A stretch of DNA of 64,000 nt from Nostoc sp. TCL240-02 (GTDB lineage Bacteria; Cyanobacteriota; Cyanobacteriia; Cyanobacteriales; Nostocaceae). Positions within the stretch are counted from its first letter, which is position 1, and every line of letters begins with the position of its first letter. Positions 26,637-35,999 of this stretch are shown in pieces. The notes under the pieces are model-generated. The model saw nothing but the letters and a program-made list of their open reading frames with translations. It made no database searches and was not told where the DNA came from. The translations under genes and the position numbers were made by a program. The stretch lies in NCBI RefSeq assembly GCF_013343235.1, contig NZ_CP040094.1:5079001-5143000 (forward strand). The letters are read 5' to 3'.

Positions 26637-27172
26637 TTGTGGGGCTTTTGCTGGAAAACTTAATAAATATACCTATTTAAGGTAATATTAACAGGAAGAA
26701 TAGGCGGTGTCAAGACCCCAATAAACCACAAAAAAGCGATAGACTCAGTACAACTGTAGGAGTGAAGACTCGCATTGTAGGGAAATAAACTGCCTTAAGT
26801 TGCTTTACATCTATAATCAATTCCCCCTAAGACAGATGTAGTTTTTCAAATAATCTATATTTGGTCTTTCCTATGAATGCGTAATTCCTAAAAACATATA
26901 AACCAGTTTGCTTTTTAAGTAGGGTACAAAATACAGAACTTAAAACCAGATACAAAGAGTTACTATCTCCTGCCCCTTGTCCCCCTGCTCCCTTGTCCCC
27001 CTGCCTTCAAACCCGTAGCTTTGTACTTCATGCAAAAGAAAACATCTGTAATTCTCCTGACTTGTCATTTCACCTTTCGAAAGCTGATTGCAGACAATTG
27101 ACGATCGCCATACATTATTCTGACCCAAGTCCTCATTGACCAGATCAACTTTTTAGGATCATCAGTTTGATT
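26637..27172. other. Upstream region of the aroF leader and gap
   Basis: About 530 bases with no supported gene. The promoter for the leftward aroF transcript should lie near 26640-26720 (TATATT and TAATAT boxes occur there, unproved). A C-rich short repeat lies near 26970-27005. Confidence 0.4.
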
Positions 27173-27667
27173 ATGCCCAGTTCCAAAATCTTAGCCCAAT
27201 CTTTCGACTATTATGGAGTTTACCCCTGCCCAGTCTGTCGAATAGGTAAGATTTCTCACATGCCATTGATGGAAGCTATGGCTTGTGACTTTTGTCAAGA
27301 GATTTTTACAGTCAACTTAGAAATCCAGCAAATCAAAATGCCTTCTAGACAACCACCATTAACTTGGCGTTGGAATGGGTTTAGTTGGACAGAAGGCCAG
27401 TTAGAAGGTGTGGAGTTAGGTTGGGGTTATGGATTAGCAGCAGCAGTTTTTGTAATTCTTCCCACTACTTTAATTGGCATAGTAGCTTACTATTTTCCTG
27501 CTGACCTCAAGGAACCCATTACTTGGACACCATATATTTGGACAGTATTGACTTTTCTATCACATTTATCAATTATTGTTTGGATTGTCATTGAAATTTA
27601 TCAAATTCCAGTTGCAGCATATTTGAGAGCGATCGCTCGATGGAGAAATCGGGAGATGGAGAGATGA
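27173..27667 (+). CDS. Zinc-ribbon membrane protein, unknown function
   Basis: 164 residues from ATG 27173. The N-terminus carries two CxxC pairs (CPVC about residue 18 and CDFC about residue 38), a zinc-ribbon layout. WRWNGFSW then leads to two transmembrane segments (about residues 87-107 and 119-140). The protein is probably membrane-bound with a cytoplasmic metal site. No family name is recognised. It precedes the J-domain gene by about 80 bases in the same direction. Confidence 0.65.
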   Translation: MPSSKILAQSFDYYGVYPCPVCRIGKISHMPLMEAMACDFCQEIFTVNLEIQQIKMPSRQPPLTWRWNGFSWTEGQLEGVELGWGYGLAAAVFVILPTTLIGIVAYYFPADLKEPITWTPYIWTVLTFLSHLSIIVWIVIEIYQIPVAAYLRAIARWRNREMER

Positions 27668-27749
27668 GGAAGCAGTGGAGTGGCAAAAGATGCAGCGAAT
27701 ACATGGCTCCATCACTCATAATTAAGTTGATTGTCCACCAAAATATCGT

Positions 27750-28415
27750 ATGAGCGATCTGGAGCGGTACTATAGAATTTTGGAATTAGAGCCTGGGGCA
27801 ACACTTGAAGAAGTGAACCAGGCTTACAAAGATTTAGTCTTTGTTTGGCATCCCGATCGCATTCCCAAAGAAAATCTCCGTTTACAGCAGAAAGCACAAG
27901 ACAAGCTGAAAGCCATAAATGAAGCTCGTGAAAAATTGCGCTCTTTAAAAACCAAACATCAAACCATATCTAATTCACCTTCACCTTCACCTTCACCGTC
28001 ATATCAACAGCAAACATCACCTCAAAAAACCCAGCCACCACCGAAGCAAAACTCAGACTTGAGTGGTAAAGACTATAGTCGGGCAAATTTGAGCAACAAA
28101 GATTTATCTGGCAGAAATCTGAGTTATGCCAACTTGAGTGGCGCTAATCTCAGCGATACTTTTATGCACAAAGTCAACCTCAGAGGGGCGAATTTATCTG
28201 AAGCAAATTTATTTCGAGCAAACCTCCTTTTAGCGGATCTCAGGGAGGCGAATTTACGTGGTGCTAATTTGATTGGTGCGGATCTCAGTGGAACTGACTT
28301 ACGAGGAGCCGACTTAACAGGAGCGCGGATTCGTTCTGGTGAGCGCCTTTTGGTTAAATTAATTGGCGCTAACTTAGCTGGGGCAATTATGCCTGATGGG
28401 GCAATTTATCAATAA
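27750..28415 (+). CDS. J-domain protein with pentapeptide repeats
   Basis: 221 residues. Residues 5-70 form a J domain with YYRILELEPGATLEEV and the key HPD (WHPDRIP), which would stimulate an Hsp70 (DnaK) partner. A Ser-Pro/Gln-rich linker (about 75-105) follows. Then come about 20 pentapeptide repeats of the A(N/D)LxG type, expected to fold as a right-handed quadrilateral beta-helix. Such fusions occur in cyanobacteria; the client is unknown. The gene ends at a strong terminator. Confidence 0.88.
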   Translation: MSDLERYYRILELEPGATLEEVNQAYKDLVFVWHPDRIPKENLRLQQKAQDKLKAINEAREKLRSLKTKHQTISNSPSPSPSPSYQQQTSPQKTQPPPKQNSDLSGKDYSRANLSNKDLSGRNLSYANLSGANLSDTFMHKVNLRGANLSEANLFRANLLLADLREANLRGANLIGADLSGTDLRGADLTGARIRSGERLLVKLIGANLAGAIMPDGAIYQ

Positions 28416-28442
28416 CCGAGGTTGCACTACGACACAGAGTCA

Positions 28443-28472
28443 GGTAGCACAGGTGTGCTACCCAAGTTTTTT
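28443..28472 (+). terminator. Rho-independent terminator
   Basis: GGTAGCACA and TGTGCTACC form a 9-bp stem followed by CAAGTTTTTTT, 30 bases after the J-domain/pentapeptide gene. Confidence 0.85.
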
Positions 28473-29234
28473 TGAGTATAAAAGACCAAAACACTTGTAG
28501 AGACGGCGATTTATCGCGTCTCAAAAATCCAAGCCTATTAGTATAAGTACTTAAGTTTACACGCATAAGTAATACTGTGCCCTTGGCTTGTGGTTAAATC
28601 ATTAATTGCGATCGCCTAGTTAATTTTACGGGAACACAATATAAAATCTTTAGTCATTAAGCAAGTACAGATTAAATATCAAGGGCTTAACTAAGAAGTT
28701 AGAAATCAAACATTAGAATTAATTAGAGAAAAAATATCGCTAATTGTAGACTGCTAAATATTTTATTTAGTGAGGTAAAGTGTTGATTTTTATTCAACAG
28801 TCATACATTAATTACGTATTTACTCTAAATCAAGATACTGAATTTAATTTAGATACTTCTATAAGTAATTCAGTTTAATTCTAGTTACCTAAATTTCAAT
28901 ATGCAGATGTAGCTTCGGTAAGTTAAACAGCTAACTTTTCGATAGTCTTGAGATGTCTATTATGGCTTTAACAGTCTATATTTCGGCTTCTTTGAGCAGA
29001 TTGTCTAGTTTGCAAATTTATACTTGCCCTATTAATGCGTTGATTATTTAACCGGAAATAAGTTTGCTTTAGATTCTTTATATATCAAGAATCTATCAGC
29101 TTGTCATAAGTTATACATGGGCTTTACCTCCCATTTAAATATGGTTGATACTGATTTTTTAACGATCAGTTTTCCGGAATCAGCCGCAACAAATTTGGAG
29201 CTAACACTATCCAAATACTCAAAACAGGTGAGTT
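28473..29234. other. AT-rich gap with one dispersed hairpin
   Basis: About 760 bases without a gene. GAGACGGCGATTTATCGCGTCTC near 28500-28522 is a short palindromic repeat common in Nostoc. The remainder is AT-rich and may hold the promoter of the DUF4360 gene. Confidence 0.45.
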
Positions 29235-29840
29235 ATGAATAATCAAAATTACAAGACAACATCTATCAACTTTATCAAATCTTTTCTAGCTGCGGCTACA
29301 CTGATAACAGCTTCCGTCGGCCCTGCTTTTGCTAACGACAAAGTGGAAATTGTCGGTGCAGAATATGGTGGTAATGGCTGCCCTGAAGGATCTGCTAGTG
29401 TAAGTGTCAGTCCCGATGGTCAAGAGCTAAGTATTCTATTTGATAAGTTTATAGCTGTAGGGAATAAAGCAGAAGAAAGACGCAAAAGCTGTAACTTAAG
29501 TATTCCGATTAAAGTTCCCCAAGGCTTTCAAATTTCCCTCTACGATGCTGATTATCGGGGCTATGTTGCTCCTAGCACAATTGGCAGACTAAGAGCAGAG
29601 TACTTTTTTGCTGGTCAGCGTGGCCCTGTTTTTTCTCGGACATTTAACGGCGAAAGTGATTACAACGTTCGCGATCAGTTAGTGACTGTAGCTGATGTTT
29701 GGTCACGCTGTGGCGACAGTGTAAATATGCGGGTAAATGCTGCGATGACCGCCAGTGGTCAAGGTATGGCAACTGTTGACTCTTTTGACCTTGCCCACCG
29801 AGGGTTGGTTTATCACGTCAAATATCGCCAGTGTCGTTAA
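29235..29840 (+). CDS. DUF4360-type secreted protein
   Basis: 201 residues with a signal peptide (about residues 14-33, ending AFA). The mature protein has GGNGCPEGSASVSVSPDG, LSILFDKF, RRKSCNLSIPIKVPQGFQ and a C-terminal CR, the cysteine and motif order of the DUF4360 family of exported proteins found in cyanobacteria and fungi. Four cysteines could form two disulfides. The function is unknown. It is followed by a terminator and has its own long upstream region, so it is probably monocistronic. Confidence 0.78.
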   Translation: MNNQNYKTTSINFIKSFLAAATLITASVGPAFANDKVEIVGAEYGGNGCPEGSASVSVSPDGQELSILFDKFIAVGNKAEERRKSCNLSIPIKVPQGFQISLYDADYRGYVAPSTIGRLRAEYFFAGQRGPVFSRTFNGESDYNVRDQLVTVADVWSRCGDSVNMRVNAAMTASGQGMATVDSFDLAHRGLVYHVKYRQCR

Positions 29841-29914
29841 GTCTTTTCAAAGCCGGGAGCAACAAACTTTTAGCTTGAAAAAAATCTAAGGCTTTGTTGG
29901 TTTGAGCAACACAG

Positions 29915-29948
29915 AACCTAACATCGATACAGATTGTTAGGTTTTCTT
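29915..29948 (+). terminator. Terminator of the DUF4360 gene
   Basis: AACCTAACA and TGTTAGGTT form a 9-bp stem followed by TTCTTAC. Confidence 0.7.
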
Positions 29949-30128
29949 ACATCAACCCAACAAAGCCCTTTTTTGCACTTAAAGCTTACTACTTTTGACT
30001 GTCTTAAGTAGGTAAGTGCGAATATTTATAACTATGTTCAGAACTTTAAATTTTAGGGTGCGTTACGCTCTACTAACGCACCTTGAATTATGGCTGATTT
30101 TTCACGTTACGTGGAAAAGTCCACCAAA

Positions 30129-30300
30129 AAACTAACCCCCTTCCCAATACTTCTCGGTTAAGGGGAAAAGGAGAAGGGGGAAGGGGAAAGAAAAAACCTT
30201 TAACCCAAATCCAGTACCCTTTACCCAAAATCCGATTCCGAATTAAAAATGCTTAACCGAGAAGTATTGACCCCCTTCCCGCGTCGGTAAGGGGAAAATT
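30129..30300. repeat. MITE-like inverted repeat
   Basis: CAATACTTCTCGGTTAAG (30145-30162) is repeated inverted at 30252-30269, each flanked outside by CCCCCTTCCC. The inside holds G/A- and C/T-rich runs. The arrangement looks like a small non-autonomous mobile repeat. The rest of 29950-30422 holds no gene. Confidence 0.65.
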
Positions 30301-30422
30301 CAAAGTCTCTCTCCTTTTAGGAGAGAGATTTAGAGAGAGATTTTCCAGATGCCGTGAAGAGTCATGAATTTACAACCAACCTGTAAAATTAAATATGATA
30401 TACATCAAGGCTTTTAGGCATT

Positions 30423-31280
30423 GTGAACTTTTTTATTGGTTGTGCTGTTTGGGCATATAAAGGTTGGGTTGGCGAACTTTACCCCCAAGGTACTCGCACC
30501 GCCGATTTTCTCCATCTCTACAGTCGTCGCTTCACCACTGTAGAAGGTAACACCACCTTTTATGCCGTGCCTAACCAACAAACAGTAACCCGTTGGGCTG
30601 CCGAAACACCAGCAGGTTTTGAATTTTGTCTAAAATTACCGCGAGATATTACCCATCAAGGGTTGCTACAACCTTATATTCCGGCGGCTTTAAAATTTCT
30701 GGAAGGGATGCGTCCTTTAGGTAAACGTCTTGGGCCAATATTTGCCCAGTTACCACCTAGTTATGCACCTGCATTACTTGAAGATTTGACTAGCTTTCTG
30801 GAAGCTTGGCCGCGCACAGATGCACCCCTAGCCCTGGAAGTTCGTCATCCCGACTGGTTCAGAGAACCCCATGCTAGTAATTTGACAGCGCTTTTGCAAA
30901 AGCTAGGTGTAGGACGGGTACTTTTAGACTCGCGCCCCATTTACACTGGAGATGATGACTCCCAGTTACAATCAGAACGACGTAAACCCAAATTACCGTT
31001 GCAATTGAGTGTGACAGCACCTTTTACTCTGATTCGGTTTATTTCCCATCCAAATTTATTAGTGAATCAGCCGTTTATGGAAGAGTGGGTAAGGCAGATT
31101 CAGCAATGGTTACAGGCGGGAGTGCGAATCTATTTCTTTATTCATTGTCCAATAGAAGCGCGATCGCCTAACATAGCGCGTCACTTCCAACAGCTATTAG
31201 AACAGAGTGATACACCAGTTCCACCCTTACCTTGGAATAACCTTGAGCATCCCCCCAATCAACTGAGTTTATGGTCTTGA
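30423..31280 (+). CDS. DUF72 (YecE-like) protein
   Basis: 285 residues from GTG 30423. The opening FFIGCAVWAYKGWVGELYP, the early TTVEGNTTFYAVPNQQTV and the later KLPRDITH, LALEVRHPDWF and IYFFIHCP blocks match the DUF72 family, which has a TIM-barrel fold related to xylose-isomerase-like enzymes. Its reaction is not known. It stands alone, with gaps of several hundred bases on both sides. Confidence 0.88.
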   Translation: MNFFIGCAVWAYKGWVGELYPQGTRTADFLHLYSRRFTTVEGNTTFYAVPNQQTVTRWAAETPAGFEFCLKLPRDITHQGLLQPYIPAALKFLEGMRPLGKRLGPIFAQLPPSYAPALLEDLTSFLEAWPRTDAPLALEVRHPDWFREPHASNLTALLQKLGVGRVLLDSRPIYTGDDDSQLQSERRKPKLPLQLSVTAPFTLIRFISHPNLLVNQPFMEEWVRQIQQWLQAGVRIYFFIHCPIEARSPNIARHFQQLLEQSDTPVPPLPWNNLEHPPNQLSLWS

Positions 31281-31565
31281 AAGGCAAGGCACAAGGATCA
31301 AAGGAAATAGTCCCAGAGAATGAAATTTATAACTTTTATAATATATCTAATGTTTAGTGATAAAAAAAGAGCGATAATTAGTGTTTCAGTACTTTTCTGT
31401 TAATGCTTGATATTTCTTTCGTCTTGACAAAAATGGCTATTACCGTTTTTGCTAAATGGTAACGAGGGTTTAAGTGATACATAAATATATCTAAAAAGAA
31501 AGTATTGATTTTTAGTATGTAATTTAAGCATTTTTTTGAAAGCAGTTACACCAAAGGAGGTTAAG

Positions 31566-32006
31566 ATGAGTCGTCTTCTTTATGAAAGTTCAGTCTCATA
31601 CAAAGGATATCTCATCATTCCATTAGTTTTTGGTAAAGTTGATAATTACGATATTTATTCTTATAAATTACTATCTGACATTGGTAACAGAAGTCAATTT
31701 CATAAAGCCGAGAACCCAGCAGGAATCTATGGAAGTGGCGTTAGTAACATCATTGACATTGCAAAAGAACATATCGATCAAAATTCAGATTTTGTTAACC
31801 AGAGAGACTATTTTAAGTCTCGCTACATTTACCGTAACCATTTGATTATTATCTTCCAAGAAGGAGATAAATGCTTTTATGACCATTATCCACCAGAGTT
31901 ATTGAATAATATCGCAGCTCCAAAATTATTCAAATCCGAATACGAATGTCTGAGTTGGATTAAGCAAGGGCTTGATGGACGACATGTGCGTCAAAGAACT
32001 AATTGA
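31566..32006 (+). CDS. Hypothetical protein
   Basis: 146 residues from ATG 31566, chosen because AAAGGAGG lies five bases before it; a longer TTG start at 31536 would bury that site. The product is soluble and rich in Tyr, Ile and Asn, with no recognised motif. The C-terminus (SEYECLSWIKQGLDGRHV) is helical. Low GC fits neighbouring DNA. The function is unknown. Confidence 0.6.
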   Translation: MSRLLYESSVSYKGYLIIPLVFGKVDNYDIYSYKLLSDIGNRSQFHKAENPAGIYGSGVSNIIDIAKEHIDQNSDFVNQRDYFKSRYIYRNHLIIIFQEGDKCFYDHYPPELLNNIAAPKLFKSEYECLSWIKQGLDGRHVRQRTN

Positions 32007-32116
32007 ACGAATTAGAAGTGCCCCCTCCACAAGATTGGATAATTTAAACGAAATTTCGGGAATAGGCTAATGTAGTAATGTAGATTATTTACTGTAGTAC
32101 ATAAGGAGGACGAACT

Positions 32117-32215
32117 ATGACTGAGTTGCTAGCAGTCCGGGTTAATTTGACCATCCCAACCCAACGGACACAAGGCGCAGAGATTCTTGTTCAGTCCTCT
32201 TTCCTACAGGAATGA
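32117..32215 (+). CDS. Possible 32-residue peptide upstream of rsgA
   Basis: An ATAAGGAGGACGAACT sequence with a strong ribosome site precedes ATG 32117. The frame (MTELLAVRVNLTIPTQ...) ends at 32215, about 107 bases before the likely rsgA start. It could be a small protein or an upstream leader frame; no homologue is recognised. Confidence 0.35.
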   Translation: MTELLAVRVNLTIPTQRTQGAEILVQSSFLQE

Positions 32216-32321
32216 CAACTAGAATTCACAGACATTATTGTGCTGGGGGCTTCCCTGCATAGAAATGTCCTCCTCTGTGGAACCTTGTGCAAAACAAGTA
32301 GCACACATCGAGGAAACATCA

Positions 32322-33383
32322 ATGAATTTGGATTATTTAGGCTGGAGTGACTTTTTTGCTCGCAGCTTTGAACCCTATCGCTTACAAGGATTTAGTGTTG
32401 CTAGGGTTGCCATTGAATACAGAAATACGTACACCCTTTATAGTGAAGAGGGAGAACTTTCAGCAGAAGTTGCAGGTAAATTGCGACATCGGGCTTCCCA
32501 ACCACAAGATTTTCCAGCAGTGGGAGATTGGGTTGTTATTAGTCTAAGAGAATCTGAAAGACGAGCCACCATCAACGAGATTTTACCCAGGAAAAGCAAA
32601 TTCTCCCGCAAGACAGTGGGTAGTAAAACAGAAGAACAAATTGTTGCAGCTAATATTGATACAGTTTTCTTAGTCTCAGGGCTAGATGGCGATTTTAACC
32701 CTAGAAGAGTTGAACGTTATTTAATTCTGGCTTGGGAAAGTGGTGCAAATCCAGTAGTGGTGTTAAACAAAGCAGATTTGTGCAACTCTCTAGAAGAGTA
32801 CTTAGCACAAGTAGAAGCAGTTGCTTTGGGTGTACCAATTGTAGTTTTAAGTGCCACCAATCATCAAGGATTAGATGGCTTAAAACCTTACCTGCAACCA
32901 GGACAAACAGTTGCTTTGTTGGGGTCTTCTGGTGTTGGTAAATCCACCATCACTAACCAACTACAAGGCACATCTGTGCAAATGGTACAACCAGTACGGC
33001 GAGGTGATGACCGAGGTAGACACACAACAACTCATCGTGAATTAATTTTGCTCTCTACTGGTGGATTAATTATTGATACGCCAGGAATGCGTGAAATCCA
33101 AATTTGGGCAGGTGACGAAGGTTTGCAAGAAACTTTTACAGATATAGAAACCTTGGCGCAAAAATGCCATTTTCGCAATTGTCAGCATAATAACGAACCC
33201 GGTTGTGGAGTGCAGCAGGCTTTGGCTGAAGGAGAACTTGATTATTCCAGGTTTCTCAGCTACCAAAAGTTGCAAAAAGAACTCGATTACCTTACACGCA
33301 AACAAGACCAGAGGATGCAACTAGCCGAGAAAGAACGCTGGAAAAAGATTCATAAAGCCATGCGAAATCATCACAAGCGCTAA
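32322..33383 (+). CDS. rsgA: Ribosome small-subunit-dependent GTPase A
   Basis: 353 residues from ATG 32322 ([12 protein letters not shown]), preferred over upstream ATG/TTG starts because AGGA precedes it and family proteins begin here. RsgA is a circularly permuted GTPase that matures the 30S subunit. An N-terminal OB domain (about residues 25-95) is followed by the motifs in permuted order: G4 NKAD, G1 [10 protein letters not shown]2 around RGRHTTTH and G3 DTPGM. A C-terminal zinc site has Cys/His in [15 protein letters not shown]. All key residues are present. Confidence 0.92.
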   Translation: MNLDYLGWSDFFARSFEPYRLQGFSVARVAIEYRNTYTLYSEEGELSAEVAGKLRHRASQPQDFPAVGDWVVISLRESERRATINEILPRKSKFSRKTVGSKTEEQIVAANIDTVFLVSGLDGDFNPRRVERYLILAWESGANPVVVLNKADLCNSLEEYLAQVEAVALGVPIVVLSATNHQGLDGLKPYLQPGQTVALLGSSGVGKSTITNQLQGTSVQMVQPVRRGDDRGRHTTTHRELILLSTGGLIIDTPGMREIQIWAGDEGLQETFTDIETLAQKCHFRNCQHNNEPGCGVQQALAEGELDYSRFLSYQKLQKELDYLTRKQDQRMQLAEKERWKKIHKAMRNHHKR

Positions 33384-33597
33384 TTGCACAGGTATCAACT
33401 TCAGCTAAAACTCCTTTAAAACCTCGTTTTCAGCCTCTAGCTGGAAACGAGACACAAGAGACAATCTTTAAAAGCTTATTAGCTTTTACCTTAATTGAAT
33501 CTACTTTCATGACAAAATTTTGAAGTGAAAAATAATAAAACAGGAGTCAGAATACAGAATGGGCTTCGCCTGGGGCTTGTTTTGTGTTGGGTGGTTT
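33384..33597. other. Gap between rsgA and the CRISPR array
   Basis: An imperfect hairpin (CTCGTTTTCAG / CTGGAAACGAG, 33424-33451) may end rsgA. No gene is seen. This is the array's trailer side if the array is read leftward. Confidence 0.4.
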
Positions 33598-34730
33598 GTT
33601 TCAATCCCTAATAGGGATTTTGATAAATTGCAATCAAATCATTTTAAAAGTCTAGGTTTGATTAACTAATCAGTTTCAATCCCTAATAGGGATTTTGATA
33701 AATTGCAATCTTTAACACAAGCGTAGTTGTTAGCGAGTGGGAAGGTTTCAATCCCTAATAGGGATTTTGATAAATTGCAATCTTTCTGAGGTTAGCGCAA
33801 TCGCGTGCTGTCTGTTACTTTTGTTTCAATCCCTAATAGGGATTTTGATAAATTGCAATTTTTGGCACAGTTGGTACATTGCGTGATTGATAATAAAGTT
33901 TCAATCCCTAATAGGGATTTTGATAAATTGCAATATGGAACAAAGCGCAAAACCGCAAAGTTGATTGTTGTTTCAATCCCTAATAGGGATTTTGATAAAT
34001 TGCAATTCCTTGGTTGGAATGCACCACGGTTGCACACTGCAAATGTTTCAATCCCTAATAGGGATTTTGATAAATTGCAATCCGTTGTCCTCGTACACCA
34101 CTCCAACAAACTAGGAGTTTCAATCCCTAATAGGGATTTTGATAAATTGCAATAGAAGGGTTAGGCAGCTAAAACTTCAGTCTCCTCGTTTCAATCCCTA
34201 ATAGGGATTTTGATAAATTGCAATCTCAAGATAGCTACCGAAACAAATTAGCAGCCGTTTCAATCCCTAATAGGGATTTTGATAAATTGCAATGCGTAGA
34301 AGCGTATTTCCACAGTCACAAAGCAATGTTTCAATCCCTAATAGGGATTTTGATAAATTGCAATTCTAAATAACGAAACCAGCAACCTTCCCAATTGCAA
34401 GTTTCAATCCCTAATAGGGATTTTGATAAATTGCAATTTGATTCGTCAATTTCCCACTTGTACCTAAGAGAAGTTTCAATCCCTAATAGGGATTTTGATA
34501 AATTGCAATCATACCCCCCCTTATTCTGGAAGTGTTACTTTCTACTGTTTCAATCCCTAATAGGGATTTTGATAAATTGCAATTTTGCGCTATTCCGTTT
34601 ATCAGCGATGTTACGAAGTTAGTTTCAATCCCTAATAGGGATTTTGATAAATTGCAATCACCTCGTGACAATCCACATTGTTACTCTGGCTGGGTTTCAA
34701 TCCCTAATAGGGATTTTGATAAATTGCAAT
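33598..34730 (-). CRISPR. CRISPR array, 16 repeats and 15 spacers
   Basis: A 37-bp repeat starts at 33598, 33673, 33745, 33823, 33898, 33970, 34045, 34117, 34188, 34257, 34328, 34401, 34473, 34547, 34622 and 34694. On the plus strand each begins GTTTCAATCCCTAATAGGGA and ends TGATAAATTGCAAT. Spacers are 32-41 bp and all differ; repeats appear identical. On the minus strand the repeat ends ATTGAAAC, the usual 5' handle of processed crRNAs, so transcription is probably leftward with the leader beyond 34730. Such handles occur with type I and III systems. No cas gene lies in this window, so processing must rely on proteins encoded elsewhere. Confidence 0.97.
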
Positions 34731-35075
34731 CGCTGGCTTCTGAAAGCTTTGCCCTATTTGGTTTTCAAGGTTCGGTTGCGCGAATGCTGAAATGATAACA
34801 CGATGAATTGTGATTTGGCTAGAGGCAAATGGCTGAAAACTAATCTCCATAAGGTGCGCGGATGGTTTGAAGTGCCATCGCTCGCCAGTTCTTGCATATA
34901 GCACAGTTCAGCCATTTTTCTAGTTACCCCTTCCCCAACACCTACCCATCCGCGCATTTAGCAAAAAAAACTAATCTGATTGGAAAGCTGCTTACTTGTA
35001 AACACTCTACTCGATTAGTTAGAGTGATGCCGGCGTGGGCTACACCTACAGAATACCAGCAGCCCATAATTGATT
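34731..35075. other. Putative CRISPR leader side and gap
   Basis: No gene is seen. If the array is transcribed leftward, the leader and promoter lie in the first 100-200 bases of this stretch; no sequence element proves it. Confidence 0.4.
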
Positions 35076-35399
35076 TTATTTGCCAACGTCTTCAAAGTCT
35101 GTTATTGCACAAGCAAACTCCCTAAAAGCTGTTTTAATCAAAACCTCTTTTGTTCCCCTTTCCAGCGAAGAATTACGTATCATGTCTGTTAATTCTATGA
35201 ACAGTAGAGAAAACATAAAACGATCTTGCCGATCAACTTGTTTCAAGCAAGACGATATAAACTGATAAAGCTCTGTTTTTCTCGGTTTGGTTTGTTCTTC
35301 CCATATTTGTAACCCAAGCCGGAAGGTTCTTAAACGGATCTCGTTGCTATTGAAGGACGCGTCTTTGTAGCGGACAGATACGCGTTGGGGTATTTCCAT
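35076..35399 (-). CDS. Hypothetical 107-residue protein near the CRISPR array
   Basis: ATG start at 35399. The product looks soluble and all-helical (LYQFISSCLKQVDRQDRFMF, then LLFIELTDMIRN). No motif or family is recognised, and it does not resemble any cas protein I know. It is transcribed toward the array. The function is unknown. Confidence 0.55.
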   Translation of the reverse strand: MEIPQRVSVRYKDASFNSNEIRLRTFRLGLQIWEEQTKPRKTELYQFISSCLKQVDRQDRFMFSLLFIELTDMIRNSSLERGTKEVLIKTAFREFACAITDFEDVGK

Positions 35400-35608
35400 G
35401 AGTTTTAGCTATACATATTCAATGTAAAGTAGTTATTCACTTATATTTTGGCTTAACCGGAAAAATCTGGTATTTTGCACCAATCCCAACAGCCGCCATA
35501 CATGAGCAACGAATGATGTGCGTGAAATTTAGACGGTTAGCAGGGGGTTATAACTGTGCATTGATGTCAACTTCAAGTCAAAGCCAGTAAGCAGTTGCAG
35601 CCCATCCA

Positions 35609-35623
35609 GGTATAACCTGGAAA
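35609..35623. repeat. Short palindrome
   Basis: CCAGGTATAACCTGG is a 6-bp-arm inverted repeat in the gap between the hypothetical gene and the HLIP gene. A partly similar CCAGGTATAACCC occurs near 43567. Confidence 0.3.
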
Positions 35624-35691
35624 TGAGGTTTTACAAGGGTTTTGGTCTCAGTAAACACTAATGACAGCCGTGTACCCCTACTACGATCAAT

Positions 35692-35871
35692 TTAGAGGAT
35701 GCCCCAGAAATGGAGTAACCCTTGACCAGAAAAAGCTTCAATCAAAATCGCAGATAAAAAACCAATCATTGCTAAACGACCGTTCCAATTTTCACTCTGA
35801 GGGGTGAAACCAAAACGCACAGCATTAGGATCTTCTGAAACAGTAGGCGCAGGATTCTTAAAACCTGTCAT
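35692..35871 (-). CDS. High-light-inducible protein (HLIP/CAB-like)
   Basis: 59 residues from ATG 35871 to TAA 35692. The single helix carries [20 protein letters not shown], the chlorophyll-binding [12 protein letters not shown] signature of one-helix LHC-like proteins, and ends LLHFWGIL. These small thylakoid proteins bind chlorophyll and carotenoid and protect photosystem assembly intermediates, and are usually induced by high light. The gene is free-standing. Confidence 0.93.
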   Translation of the reverse strand: MTGFKNPAPTVSEDPNAVRFGFTPQSENWNGRLAMIGFLSAILIEAFSGQGLLHFWGIL

Positions 35872-35999
35872 AGGTAAAACTCCAAAGTTTAAGTGTTGTA
35901 GCAGTTGTAACTCTCTGTAAAGTAATGTAACAGATGTTTAAGAAAATGCAATATTGAGTTAATAAAGAAAACCTAAAGAAAAATCTGCTCGATATTCTT

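Noticed and set aside
33792..34795. Open frames across the CRISPR array on both strands (repeated SIPNRDFDKLQ or CNLSKSLLGIET)
   Set aside because: They are translations of the 37-bp repeat and spacers, not genes.
35076..35399. cas gene beside the CRISPR array
   Set aside because: The 107-residue protein has no cas motif, nuclease residue or RNA-binding glycine loop that I can recognise.
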